The position numbers were made by a program, and so were the translations under genes. From contig JAZQFS010000130.1 in NCBI GenBank assembly GCA_045539625.1, forward strand, positions 1-47,478: a stretch of DNA of 47,478 nt. The letters run 5' to 3'. Source of the DNA: UMGS1387 sp045539625 (GTDB lineage Bacteria; Bacillota; Clostridia; Oscillospirales; CAG-382). Under the pieces are notes generated by a model, which was not told where the DNA came from, did not search any database, and worked only from the letters and a program-made list of their open reading frames with translations. How positions within the stretch are numbered: position 1 is the first letter of the stretch; each line of letters begins with the position of its first letter. Shown in pieces: positions 34,327-43,469 of the stretch.

Positions 34327-34407
34327 CAGCATATTTGTATATTTTACATTTTCGGCATATTACATAAAAAATAATTTGTTCTTTTGTTTTTTACGCAAGA
34401 TACAATT

Positions 34408-34439
34408 AACGGAGCTAACTCTTTTGAGAAAGCTCCGTT
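34408..34439 (-). terminator. Hairpin after the mgl operon
   Basis: A perfect 9-bp stem (AACGGAGCT 34408-34416 with AGCTCCGTT 34431-34439) lies 36 nt beyond the mglC stop. The T-run on the minus strand is poor (TTAATTGT), so it is a moderate terminator; the plus side has TTTTA. Confidence 0.55.
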
Positions 34440-34474
34440 TTATAATTGCTTGTAAAGTATCCGATAAGAAAAGA

Positions 34475-35560
34475 TTATCTTCTTGCAAGATACTTCCTCA
34501 TATCTATGGCACACGCACCCAGAATGATAAGACCTTTTATTGCGTAAAGCATATTAGCAGAAACCGAAAGGAAATTAAGACCTACGAAAATAATCTGTAA
34601 AAGTAAGACACCTATAACAATACCGCTGATTTTACCTGTGCCTCCCACAAAGGAAACGCCGCCTATTACACATGCCGCTATGGCATCACATTCGTAGTTG
34701 AGACCTGTGTTTGCAGAGCATGAGGCAATTCTTGCACCCTCAATAAAGCCCGTAATTCCGTACATTGCACCTGCAAGGGTAAATACAAGTATAATGTTGC
34801 GAAAAACATTGATACCCGAAACATTTGCCGCCTCTTCGTTTGAGCCCACAGCAAACATATTTTTTCCGAACGCCGTTTTGTTCCATACAATCCACATTAT
34901 TACCGTGAGAATTACCGAATACAGTACATATTTGGGAACTGCCACACCGCCTATTTTAAACAGAGTACCTCTTACAAAATCGGTGTAGGACGGGTCAAGC
35001 CCCGAAAGAGTCTGACCGTTGTTTGTGCCTATCATCAAATACATAAGCACTATACCGAAAACTATAAGCTGGGTGGACAGCGTTACGATAAAGGGGTGAA
35101 GCTTGAATTTAGCAACGAAAAAGCCGTTGACAACGCCGATAAGTGCACCTGCTGCCACAACAATCAGAAACACTGCCCATAACGGTAGGGGATCGAGACC
35201 CGGAAACATTTTGTTGGCATAGCCTGACATCTGAAGAAGCGATGCCGATATGCAGGCGGTAAGTCCCACAACACGCCCTGCCGAAATATCCGTGCCCGTA
35301 AGAACAATAGCTCCTCCGATGCCAAGAGCTATAGGCAGCTTTGCGGCTGTCAGGGAAATAATATTTATAATTGAGGACAGCGACAGAAAGGCAGGAACTC
35401 TTATTGCAATAAAAATAATGGCAACGATGATTATTATATACATTGCGTTGTTGAATAACAGGTCGCTGATTACTCTTTTTCTGTCACGGCTGTCCATATT
35501 TGCAAAAGAGGCAAGACGCCCCTTGATTGAACTGTCATTTGCTTTATCCGTCTGTGACAT
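34475..35560 (-). CDS. mglC: Sugar ABC transporter permease (MglC-like)
   Basis: A 361-residue inner-membrane permease with about ten helices from residue 38 on. It fits the ribose/galactoside group (BPD_transp_2); the family-typical GGAIVLTGTDISAGRVVGL and CVIGGVSFVGGTGKISGIVIG are present. It should form the channel for the sugar bound by the MglB-like lipoprotein. The order mglB-mglA-mglC on the minus strand is the classical one. It starts 12 nt after the mglA stop. Confidence 0.88.
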   Translation of the reverse strand: MSQTDKANDSSIKGRLASFANMDSRDRKRVISDLLFNNAMYIIIIVAIIFIAIRVPAFLSLSSIINIISLTAAKLPIALGIGGAIVLTGTDISAGRVVGLTACISASLLQMSGYANKMFPGLDPLPLWAVFLIVVAAGALIGVVNGFFVAKFKLHPFIVTLSTQLIVFGIVLMYLMIGTNNGQTLSGLDPSYTDFVRGTLFKIGGVAVPKYVLYSVILTVIMWIVWNKTAFGKNMFAVGSNEEAANVSGINVFRNIILVFTLAGAMYGITGFIEGARIASCSANTGLNYECDAIAACVIGGVSFVGGTGKISGIVIGVLLLQIIFVGLNFLSVSANMLYAIKGLIILGACAIDMRKYLARR

Positions 35561-35572
35561 TGTTTTGCCTCC

Positions 35573-37081
35573 TTATACATATTTTGCCGCAAGGGTAAGA
35601 ATTTCCTCCTGCGTTGTTGTTTTGGGATTGACCTCGCCTGCAAGACGACCTGCACTCATAACAAGTATTCTGTCGCAGACACCCAGCAGCTCGGGCATTT
35701 CGGAAGAAACCATAATAACACCCTTGCCCTCGTCTGCAAGAAGCCCGATAAGACGGTAAATCTCGAACTTTGCACCTACGTCAATACCTCGTGTCGGCTC
35801 ATCAAGAAGCAATACCTTGGGCTTTGTCAGAAGCCATCTGCCCAAAATCACCTTTTGTTGGTTGCCGCCCGAAAGTGTGCGGATTTTGGTCTTGCCCGAC
35901 GGCGTTTTTACGTTCATGGAGCTTATGACATAATCGGTGCTTTTTTTGATTTTGCGGTTGCTGAGAAAAGGACCTGTCCTGTGACGGTCAATGCTTGAAA
36001 TTACGGCATTTTCGCTGACGGGAAGTATGCCGAAAATACCTGTGGCACGACGCTCCTCAGTAAGAAGAGCAAAGCCGTTGTTAATGGAATCACGTGCATT
36101 TTTGTTGTGAATTCTTTTGCCGGAAAGAAAAATTTCGCCGTCTTTTCTTGAAAGAATACCGTAAAGAGTTTCAAGAAGCTCTGTTCTTCCCGAGCCGTCA
36201 AGACCTGCAACACCCAATATTTCTCCTTTTTTCAATGTGAAGGAAACGTCCTTCAGACGGTTGTAAAGCCCTGACATATTTTTCACTTCAAGAAGCGTCT
36301 CGGATAAATTACGCTGCGGCATCTCGGGGTATCTTTCCGTCAATTCCCGTCCCACCATAAGACGTATGATTTCTTCTATTGTCAGCTCGTTTGCAGGACG
36401 GGTTGCAACGTGCTTTCCGTCACGCATTACGGTGATGTCGTCGGATATTTTGAGAATTTCCTCCATTTTGTGGGAAATATAAATGATTCCGCAGCCCTTT
36501 TGCTTTAGCATGTCGATTATTTTGAAAAGATGCTCCACCTCTTTTTCCGTGAGCGAGGAGGTAGGCTCGTCAAAGACAATAATTCGTGCATCATATGATA
36601 CCGCCTTTGCTATTTCCACCATCTGACGCATTGAAACAGACAGCTTTCCTATGGTGACTTTTGGATCGATGTTAAGCCCCAGACGGGAAAGAATCACTTT
36701 TGTTTCACGGTGCATTCTCTTTTCTTTGACTATGGGAAAAAGCTTGTGATAAAGAGGCAGACGTCCCATCCACATATTTTCGCTTACACTGCGTTTGAGA
36801 GCCTGATTAAGCTCCTGATGCACCATGGCAACACCGTTTTCAAGAGCCTGCGCTGAGTTTTTGAAATCAACCTCCTTGCCATTTACATAAATGTGACCGC
36901 TGTCCTTTTTGTATACCCCGAAAAGACACTTCATAAGGGTGGATTTACCTGCTCCGTTTTCACCCATCAGTGCGTGAACAGTACCTTTTCTTACGGTAAG
37001 CGACACGTCCTGCAGGGCTTTGACACCGGGAAAGGATTTGGATATATTTTCCATTTTTAAAACAATATCTGATTGCTGCAA
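35573..37081 (-). CDS. mglA: Sugar ABC transporter ATP-binding protein (MglA-like)
   Basis: A double ATPase of the ribose/galactose importer family, about 502 residues. First half: Walker A GENGAGKST, Walker B IIVFDEPTSSL. Second half: a degenerate GVAGLDGSGRTE P-loop, signature LSGGNQQK and Walker B LLLDEPTRGIDVG. The degenerate second P-loop is normal for this family. I choose the TTG at 37081 as start because GGAGGT lies 6 nt upstream; the longer in-frame ATG at 37126 overlaps the end of mglB and encodes an untypical N-terminus. Confidence 0.9.
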   Translation of the reverse strand: MQQSDIVLKMENISKSFPGVKALQDVSLTVRKGTVHALMGENGAGKSTLMKCLFGVYKKDSGHIYVNGKEVDFKNSAQALENGVAMVHQELNQALKRSVSENMWMGRLPLYHKLFPIVKEKRMHRETKVILSRLGLNIDPKVTIGKLSVSMRQMVEIAKAVSYDARIIVFDEPTSSLTEKEVEHLFKIIDMLKQKGCGIIYISHKMEEILKISDDITVMRDGKHVATRPANELTIEEIIRLMVGRELTERYPEMPQRNLSETLLEVKNMSGLYNRLKDVSFTLKKGEILGVAGLDGSGRTELLETLYGILSRKDGEIFLSGKRIHNKNARDSINNGFALLTEERRATGIFGILPVSENAVISSIDRHRTGPFLSNRKIKKSTDYVISSMNVKTPSGKTKIRTLSGGNQQKVILGRWLLTKPKVLLLDEPTRGIDVGAKFEIYRLIGLLADEGKGVIMVSSEMPELLGVCDRILVMSAGRLAGEVNPKTTTQEEILTLAAKYV

Positions 37082-37115
37082 AATCCGCACCTCCAGCCAG
37101 CAATGGCGAGACTTG

Positions 37116-38189
37116 TTATTCCTCACCTAAATATGAGGAGTAGGGAATGTTGATTTTCCATGAACCTGTTACATTGTCACGGTTGATTTCGTGAAGAGCA
37201 TCGTTACCCGTTACAAAGTTGTCAAGCACCTTGATCATGGTCTGAGCCATACCTTCGGCATCTTGCTTGACAGTACCTGTCATAGAGCCGTTTCTGATGG
37301 CACTTTTTGCGGCATCTGTGGCATCAACTCCGAAAACGGGAATGGTAACAGAGCTTGTGGGAAGATTGTAGCCTGCACTCTGAAGAGCAGAAATCGCACC
37401 GAGAGCCATTTCGTCGTTGTTGGCAAGAACAAGCTCAACCATATTATTGTTGTTTTCGCTGTACTGTGCAAGAATGGTGCTCATATAGTTGGTGGCTGCA
37501 GCACTTGACCATAAACCGTCCTGGTCAACAAGATACTTGTTTTTGTTGGACTCGTCGTAATACATAAGGCTTTCAAAGCCGTTTTCATTCAATATTCTGT
37601 CACAGTCCTCGACTGCAAAACGTGTTCTTGCAATTGCTTCCATATTGCCTTCCTGACCTTTGAACATAACATAGCTGATTCTGCCGTCGCCGTTAAGGTC
37701 AATTTCATCATAGTTTTCAACAAGATGATTGCCTGCCATCTCTCCCTGAAGACGTCCTGCCATTTCGTAGTCTGTGCCTATAAACACACACTTTTTGTAC
37801 TGCTTTATAATGTCCTCGTCAACACTTCTGTTAAAGAAAATAACGGGAATGTCTTTTTCCTTTGCCATATTTATGATGTTGACTGCCGCATCGTCGGAGC
37901 CTGTGTCAACGATGTTTACGATAAGTGCCTTTGCACCCTTGGCTATTGAGGTTTGAATTTGCTCTGTCTGGGTTGTCTGATTGCCGTTGGCATCGTAGTC
38001 GTTGAAAATTACGCCTGATTCACGAAGCATTTTGTCCATAGCCGTCCTGACACCTGAAATGTATGTGTCGCTGAAGGTGTAGTAAAATACGCCTACCTCG
38101 CCGTCGCCGCTTCCTTTTTTTGAAAAATTGCAGGAGCACAGGTTAAATGCACATAAAAGTGCAAGTGCAAAAATTGTGATTCTTTTCAT
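37116..38189 (-). CDS. mglB: Galactose/glucose-type sugar-binding lipoprotein (MglB-like)
   Basis: A 357-residue substrate-binding lipoprotein with a type II signal peptide (lipid Cys C20 in LCSC) and a periplasmic-binding-protein type 1 fold. The EF-hand-like loop DLNGDGRISYVMFKGQEG resembles the calcium site of MglB, and the sugar contacts ANNDEMALGAI and FGVDATDAA are typical. Galactose/glucose is the likely ligand. The strongest promoter-like signals upstream are poor, so regulation is unclear. It is the first gene of the three-gene mgl operon. Confidence 0.88.
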   Translation of the reverse strand: MKRITIFALALLCAFNLCSCNFSKKGSGDGEVGVFYYTFSDTYISGVRTAMDKMLRESGVIFNDYDANGNQTTQTEQIQTSIAKGAKALIVNIVDTGSDDAAVNIINMAKEKDIPVIFFNRSVDEDIIKQYKKCVFIGTDYEMAGRLQGEMAGNHLVENYDEIDLNGDGRISYVMFKGQEGNMEAIARTRFAVEDCDRILNENGFESLMYYDESNKNKYLVDQDGLWSSAAATNYMSTILAQYSENNNNMVELVLANNDEMALGAISALQSAGYNLPTSSVTIPVFGVDATDAAKSAIRNGSMTGTVKQDAEGMAQTMIKVLDNFVTGNDALHEINRDNVTGSWKINIPYSSYLGEE

Positions 38190-38398
38190 TTGAACAATTA
38201 CCTCTCTTTATGATTTTGATTGTTTTTACCCTTGTTATTGTTTGCAGGGCGTGTGTAAATATTCACTGATGTTGGGATTATTCCTCTTTTTGTTAAAACT
38301 TATGCGAAATATATTCCAAAAAATGTGCTCTCAATATGTGCATAAGTAACAAACTTGAAAAAACACGTGATTTTTTGGATATTTTCACTAAATGACTA

Positions 38399-38427
38399 TT
38401 GACTTTTTATAAAAAATAGTGTAATAT
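38399..38427 (+). promoter_or_regulatory. Promoter of the small P-loop gene
   Basis: -35 TTGACT (38399-38404), 17-bp spacer, -10 TAATAT (38422-38427). The leader holds a short GNRA-type hairpin AGAG-GAAA-CTCT and then AAGGAGG, 8 nt before the ATG. The rest of 38190-38398 shows nothing clear. Confidence 0.65.
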
Positions 38428-38488
38428 ATATACAAGAAATCTTAGAGGAAACTCTTACAGATAAATCACCCACAAGGAGGAACACATT

Positions 38489-38899
38489 ATGTTAAAAATC
38501 TTCGCAGGACTCAAGGGTTCCGGAAAAACAAAGCACCTTATCGAAATGGTAAACGCAGCTCAGGAAAAGACCTCGGGTAACGTTGTATGTATCGAAAAGG
38601 GCACAAAGCTTATTCATGAAATCAATCCACAGACAAGACTTGTTGACATATCTGAATATTCAGTAGACACAGCCGAAAAGCTTTACGGATTTGTATGCGG
38701 TGCACTCAGCGCCAACTTTGATATTACGGATTTGTTTATTGACTCTGCTTTAAAGATTTGTGCAGAAGACCTTGCAGGCTTTGAAAAGTTTGCACTTGCT
38801 GTACTTCCCATTCTTGAAGCAAGAAACGTAAGCTTCACAATGACAGCTTCCGTTGAGGTTGATAAGATTCCCGCATCCCTTAAGGAATACCTTGCTTAA
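38489..38899 (+). CDS. Small P-loop protein of unknown function, 136 aa
   Basis: A 136-residue protein that begins with a Walker A motif, GLKGSGKTK (residues 7-15), and has a Walker-B-like strand, ITDLFIDSAL, near 80. The end, VSFTMTASVEVDKIPASL, may supply a third strand and sensor. There is no signal peptide or membrane helix. It is much smaller than a usual P-loop NTPase domain with partner subunits; it may be a stand-alone nucleotide-binding protein. I do not recognise a characterised relative. It has a very strong ribosome site, its own promoter and its own terminator, so it is probably well expressed. Function unknown. Confidence 0.8.
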   Translation: MLKIFAGLKGSGKTKHLIEMVNAAQEKTSGNVVCIEKGTKLIHEINPQTRLVDISEYSVDTAEKLYGFVCGALSANFDITDLFIDSALKICAEDLAGFEKFALAVLPILEARNVSFTMTASVEVDKIPASLKEYLA

Positions 38900-38926
38900 G
38901 AAAGGGTAAGCCAAAGAACCAAGAAC

Positions 38927-38952
38927 GCCCCGTCATAAGACGGGGCTTTTTT
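38927..38952 (+). terminator. Terminator of the P-loop gene
   Basis: An 8-bp GC-rich stem (GCCCCGTC 38927-38934 with GACGGGGC 38939-38946), 4-nt loop, then TTTTTT. Confidence 0.93.
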
Positions 38953-39044
38953 ATGCAAAAAAATGAAAAACTGCAATTTATTTTCAGCATATAAGAGCTG
39001 TTTTAAGCAAAAAATAATTTCGAGTCTGAAGGAGGCTTGAATTT

Positions 39045-39533
39045 ATGAAAATAAAAAATACAGTTATAATAATGTTATGTGCTCTTTGCACAGTTGTTAT
39101 GTGCTCCTGCTCACGAGATATGATGAGAACAGGTACAAATCTTAAAAACAGTGCAAAAAGAGGTATTGATAACGCCATAAGAAACGGCGAAAATGTTGTT
39201 GATTACGGTATGGGTGCACTTGAAAACGGCACAGACGTCACAGGTGAAGGCTACTATCGTGGCGGCAGAGGAATGAATGACGGCTTTGGCACTTACGGTG
39301 CAAACAGCGGCTACAGCTCATATGTAGGAAACGGCACATCAACCACCGTTACAGGCAGTGATAAGGGAATGGATCTTTTTCCCACAATCCGTGATACTTC
39401 ACGTGATAATTTCGGACAGATAAATACCACCAACGGCTCGTCCGACGGCGGTATGGGGGATATCTATGACGATACTGACAGTAACAGAAATTCATTGAGA
39501 ACTGATAAATTCAGTAAAAAGTATACTAAGTAA
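39045..39533 (+). CDS. Small putative lipoprotein, Gly/Asn/Ser-rich
   Basis: A 162-residue protein with a hydrophobic signal (about 5-20) ending in MCSCS, so C22 could be lipidated; the lipobox is not canonical. The mature part is rich in Gly, Asn, Asp and Ser and looks unstructured (RGGRGMNDGFGTYGANSGY). No catalytic motif. AAGGAGG lies 8 nt before the ATG, and a terminator follows. Function unknown; an exported, surface-held small protein is the best guess. Confidence 0.65.
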   Translation: MKIKNTVIIMLCALCTVVMCSCSRDMMRTGTNLKNSAKRGIDNAIRNGENVVDYGMGALENGTDVTGEGYYRGGRGMNDGFGTYGANSGYSSYVGNGTSTTVTGSDKGMDLFPTIRDTSRDNFGQINTTNGSSDGGMGDIYDDTDSNRNSLRTDKFSKKYTK

Positions 39534-39540
39534 AATGGCA

Positions 39541-39578
39541 AAAAAAAGGACAGCTCACTTTGCAATGAGCTGTCTTTT
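39541..39578. terminator. Bidirectional terminator between the lipoprotein and icd genes
   Basis: A perfect 9-bp stem (39549-39557 with 39566-39574) with TTTT on the plus strand and a longer T-run (39541-39547) on the minus strand, where it ends the icd transcript. Confidence 0.85.
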
Positions 39579-39626
39579 CAATGTTATTCTGATATTCTCT
39601 TTCTGAACATATCTCCGCTTTTGGTT

Positions 39627-40835
39627 TTACAGCTTCTTTTCGAGATTTGCTCTGATTGCAAGAATAAAGTCCTTGGTGTTAACGGGCTTTGCTTCAATGC
39701 CTTCGGCAAGATTTACAAGATCCTTTGTCATAATGCCGCTGCAAAGTGTGTCGATGCACGCTTCTTCAAGCTTGTCGGCAAAGCTGCAAAGCTCGGGGAG
39801 ATTGTCAAGCTCGCCTCTTTTTCTGAGAGCGCCTGTCCATGCGTAAATTGTAGCCATGGGGTTGGTGCTTGTTTCTTCACCTTTGAGATGCTTGTAGTAG
39901 TGACGGGTAACGGTGCCGTGAGCCGCTTCGTATTCGTAGTTGCCGTCGGGGCTTACAAGCACGCTTGTCATCATTGCAAGTGAGCCGAATGCGGTTGATA
40001 CCATATCGCTCATAACGTCGCCGTCGTAGTTCTTAAGTGCCCAGATGTAGCCGCCTTCGCTTCTGATTACACGTGCAACGGCATCGTCGATAAGGGTGTA
40101 GAAGTATTCGATGCCAAGCTCTTCAAACTTTGCCTTGTACTGTGTTTCGTAAAGCTCTGCAAAGATGTCCTTGAAGGTGTGGTCATACTTTTTGCTGATG
40201 GTATCCTTTGTGGAGAACCACAGGCTTTGCTTTGTGTCTATCGCATACTTAAAGCAGGAGTGAGCGAAAGCCTTGATGGAGCTTTCCTTGTTGTACTGTC
40301 CCTGAAGGATACCGCCGCATTCAAAGTCATAGATTTTCTCTCTTGTTTCCTTGCCGTCCTTATCTGTATAAACAAGCTCTGCCTTAGCTCCCTCGGGAAC
40401 CTTAAGCTCTGCTGCCTTGTAAACATCGCCGTAAGCATGACGGGCAATTGTAATGGGCTTTTTCCAGCTTCTTACAGCAGGCTTTATGAAATCAAGAAGA
40501 ATGGGGGCACGGAAAACAGTACCGTCAAGCACAGCTCTTATTGTTCCGTTGGGACTCTTCCACATTTCTGTAAGATTGTACTCCTCAACTCGCTGAGCAT
40601 TTGGGGTAATGGTTGCACACTTAACTGCAACACCGTACTTTTTGTTGGCATTTGCCGCATCCCATGTAACCTTGTCTTTTGTCTTTTCTCTTTCGGGAAG
40701 ACCGAGGTCATAATACTCTGTCTTTAAATCCACGAAAGGCAAAAGAAGCTCGTCCTTAATCATCGTCCAGATGATTCTTGTCATTTCGTCCCCGTCCATT
40801 TCGACCAAGGGAGTTGTCATTTTAATTTTTTCCAT
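39627..40835 (-). CDS. icd: NADP-dependent isocitrate dehydrogenase, homodimeric type
   Basis: Oxidative decarboxylation of isocitrate to 2-oxoglutarate. The 402-residue chain belongs to the eukaryote-like homodimeric group (type II) and not to the E. coli type: VEMDGDEMTRIIW at the start, KSPNGTIR (substrate Ser/Asn/Arg), IDDAVARVIRSEGGYIWALKNYDGDVMSD (metal-binding Asp residues) and AAHGTVTRHY (cofactor loop, with the NADP-type residues). GGAGGT precedes the ATG. It lies 114 nt downstream of the aconitase-family gene; together they make 2-oxoglutarate from citrate. No citrate synthase is in the window. Confidence 0.94.
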   Translation of the reverse strand: MEKIKMTTPLVEMDGDEMTRIIWTMIKDELLLPFVDLKTEYYDLGLPEREKTKDKVTWDAANANKKYGVAVKCATITPNAQRVEEYNLTEMWKSPNGTIRAVLDGTVFRAPILLDFIKPAVRSWKKPITIARHAYGDVYKAAELKVPEGAKAELVYTDKDGKETREKIYDFECGGILQGQYNKESSIKAFAHSCFKYAIDTKQSLWFSTKDTISKKYDHTFKDIFAELYETQYKAKFEELGIEYFYTLIDDAVARVIRSEGGYIWALKNYDGDVMSDMVSTAFGSLAMMTSVLVSPDGNYEYEAAHGTVTRHYYKHLKGEETSTNPMATIYAWTGALRKRGELDNLPELCSFADKLEEACIDTLCSGIMTKDLVNLAEGIEAKPVNTKDFILAIRANLEKKL

Positions 40836-40949
40836 AGTTCAATACCTCCGAACAGTTTGAAAAAATATATGTGTTAATATTGATTTTATGTAATTTTAAG
40901 CCGTGTGTGTCGATGGGTGCTTTGTTACCTGCTTGATGAAATTTTTATG

Positions 40950-43190
40950 TTATCCGTTGTGTCTCGCATAATAATTCATAAGACAGCCGTCCATGATTAT
41001 TTCCTTTTCTTCGGGAGTAAGTCCCTTGACATAAAGGGTGATGTCGGCAACCACGCCGTCACGTCTTATAACCTTTGCAGGGAATACTTCTTCGCCCTTT
41101 GCAATTCTGTTCTTTACATCGGGAACAAATACGTAATCGCCCTCGTTGTATTCAAACTTTTCGCTTTCATCAATTGTAAAGGGAAGAATACCCCAGTTGA
41201 TACAGTTGCTTCTGTAACGCTTTGTGGCAAACTCGTAGCAGATGTTGGCAAAGCCGCCAAGCACCTTCTGACAGGACGCCGCTTGCTCACGAGCCGAGCC
41301 GTCACCCGGCTTGTTGGCAAATACGCATGAGCCGAACTGTGTGTTTTTGCTCAGGTCATCTGCGTTTCCTACCTTGGAAAGTGCAAACTTGATTTTGTCG
41401 CTGACATTTCCTTCACGTCTTGCTCTTTCGTCTCTGTCGCACGACTTGCTGCGTTCAACATATTCGGGAACACGGCGTGACAGCGCAAATTCGGAAAGTC
41501 TGAGGGGGTTGCTTCTGTAAGAAGATGTTTCGCCCGAAGGAATAAGCTCGTCCGTTGTTGTAACAGGATCACGGATAACGGCACAAAGCTCAACCAGAAG
41601 ATTGTCCGAAAGCTCGTACATTTTCGGCCAGTCTGTGATGTTGGGACCGAGAATTAATTCTTCTTCGGGATTTGCCTTGCCGAAGCCGTAGTAAAGTCTG
41701 TTTTCGTAAACTGTCTTGTCAAAGTGATATTCGTAAGGTGTATAATCGTAATCAATGTCGGTAGCAGCCGTAATTATACCGCCGTTCGCTGCCGTTGCCG
41801 CAATACTTCTTGAGTCCATAAGCGCAACGCCTGCAATCTGACCTTCACCGGGCTTTGAACCTTCACGGTTGGGGAAGTTTCTTGTGGTGTGGCGAAGCGA
41901 AAGACCGTTGTGGCTTGGAACATCGCCTGCACCGAAGCAAGGACCGCAGAAGGATGGCTTAATAACTGCACCTGCACGTAAAAGCTTTTCGGTAATGCCT
42001 GTTTTTGTAAGCTCAATGCTTGTGGGAACGCTTGTGGGATAAACCGACAGCGAGAAGTAGCCGTTGCCTGTACTCTTTTCGTCCAAAATTGCCGCAGCTT
42101 CAACGATATTGTCGAAAATACCGCCTGCACAACCTGCGATAACACCCTGATCGGCATAAACCTTGCCGTCACGTACCTTTGAAACAAGGTCGTATTTTGC
42201 ACCCTTGAACTTCTCCGCCGCTTCCTTTTCAACGCTCGCTAAGATTTCAGCAGCATTTTGGTTGAACTCGTGAATGGTGTAAGCATTTGAGGGGTGGAAG
42301 GGAAGTGCAATCATTGACTCCTGCTTTGAAAGGTCAATTTCAATCATACTGTCATAGTATGCAACATCGGCAGGCTTCAATTCCTTGTAGCAATCGGGAC
42401 GCTTGTGGATTTCGTAGAATTTCTTTGTAACCTCGTCTGTCTCCCAGATTGAAGAAAGACAGGTGGTTTCGGTGGTCATAACGTCAATGCCGTTTCTGAA
42501 GTCGATAGGCAGCTCCTTGACGCCGGGACCTGTAAATTCAAGTACCTTGTTCTTGACAAAGCCTTCGGCAAAGGTTGCCTTTACAAGACTGAGAGCCACG
42601 TCGTGAGGACCGATACCTCTTCTTGGCTTGCCTGTGAGATAAACAAGCACAACCTCGGGACGCTTTACGTCATATGTGTTTTTAAGTAACTGCTTTACAA
42701 GCTCAGGACCGCCCTCGCCGACGCCCATAGTACCCAATGCACCGTAGCGTGTGTGGCTGTCAGAGCCAAGAATCATACCGCCGCACTTTGCAAGCTCTTC
42801 TCTTGCATAGGAATGGATAACGCTTTGATTTGCAGGAACATAAATTCCACCGTATTTCTTTGCGGCAGACAGACCGAAAACATGGTCGTCCTCGTTTATT
42901 GTACCGCCCACGGCGCAAAGGCTGTTGTGGCAGTTTGTCAAGGCATAGGGAATGGGAAACTCCCGAAGTCCGCTTGCACGTGCTGTCTGGATAATGCCGA
43001 CGTATGTAATGTCGTGTGAAACAAGGGCGTCAAACTTGATGTAAAGAACGTCTTCGTCGCCCTTTGTGTCGTGGTTTTTGAGGATGTTGTAGGCGATAGT
43101 ACCTTTTCTTGCTTCTTCCTTTGAAACAGCACTTGTTTCACAAGGCTTTCCGTCAACAAGATATATGCCTTCCTTGCGCAGTGTAATCAT
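40950..43190 (-). CDS. Aconitase-family hydratase (aconitate hydratase-like)
   Basis: A 746-residue aconitase-superfamily protein. The 4Fe-4S cluster Cys residues are in VIAGCAGG (one) and PSFCGPCFGAGD (two); LGSDSHTRYGALG is the family substrate motif, and the swivel domain ends with CINWGILPF. It resembles the less studied COG1048 group that includes E. coli YbhJ, so aconitase activity is inferred mainly from the adjacent icd gene. It has its own promoter and precedes icd in the same direction. Confidence 0.82.
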   Translation of the reverse strand: MITLRKEGIYLVDGKPCETSAVSKEEARKGTIAYNILKNHDTKGDEDVLYIKFDALVSHDITYVGIIQTARASGLREFPIPYALTNCHNSLCAVGGTINEDDHVFGLSAAKKYGGIYVPANQSVIHSYAREELAKCGGMILGSDSHTRYGALGTMGVGEGGPELVKQLLKNTYDVKRPEVVLVYLTGKPRRGIGPHDVALSLVKATFAEGFVKNKVLEFTGPGVKELPIDFRNGIDVMTTETTCLSSIWETDEVTKKFYEIHKRPDCYKELKPADVAYYDSMIEIDLSKQESMIALPFHPSNAYTIHEFNQNAAEILASVEKEAAEKFKGAKYDLVSKVRDGKVYADQGVIAGCAGGIFDNIVEAAAILDEKSTGNGYFSLSVYPTSVPTSIELTKTGITEKLLRAGAVIKPSFCGPCFGAGDVPSHNGLSLRHTTRNFPNREGSKPGEGQIAGVALMDSRSIAATAANGGIITAATDIDYDYTPYEYHFDKTVYENRLYYGFGKANPEEELILGPNITDWPKMYELSDNLLVELCAVIRDPVTTTDELIPSGETSSYRSNPLRLSEFALSRRVPEYVERSKSCDRDERARREGNVSDKIKFALSKVGNADDLSKNTQFGSCVFANKPGDGSAREQAASCQKVLGGFANICYEFATKRYRSNCINWGILPFTIDESEKFEYNEGDYVFVPDVKNRIAKGEEVFPAKVIRRDGVVADITLYVKGLTPEEKEIIMDGCLMNYYARHNG

Positions 43191-43218
43191 AATTTTCCTC
43201 CGATAAAAAATATACTTT

Positions 43219-43247
43219 ATTATACTAAATTATTGCGGCCGTGTCAA
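43219..43247 (-). promoter_or_regulatory. Promoter of the aconitase-family gene
   Basis: Minus strand: perfect -35 TTGACA (43242-43247), 17-bp spacer, perfect -10 TATAAT (43219-43224). The remaining 43248-43430 holds no gene I can support. Confidence 0.88.
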
Positions 43248-43436
43248 TAGAAATACCGTGCAAATTGTGTAAATTCACACAACGATTTTTGTGAAATATA
43301 TTCATAGCTTTTCAACACATTTTGCGGAAAACCGCCAAAGTCGGTGTTGCTGTTGCAAAGTTTGCGTGAGCGTAAAGCCGTTTTTTGATTGTGAGCTGTT
43401 GTATTCCGAAAGAAAACGGCGCTTTGCATATTAAAA

Positions 43437-43462
43437 GGAGCTGTCCGTTTAGAGACAGCTCC
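43437..43462 (-). terminator. Terminator of the amino-acid ABC operon
   Basis: A perfect 9-bp stem (GGAGCTGTC 43437-43445 with GACAGCTCC 43454-43462), followed on the minus strand by TTTTAAT. It begins 8 nt after the last stop codon. Confidence 0.85.
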
Positions 43463-43469
43463 ATGTCAT

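Noticed and set aside
43248..43430. Small RNA between the aconitase and ABC genes
   Set aside because: A long-range GCCGTTTT/AAAAAACGGC pairing exists, but no promoter-terminator pair delimits a transcript.
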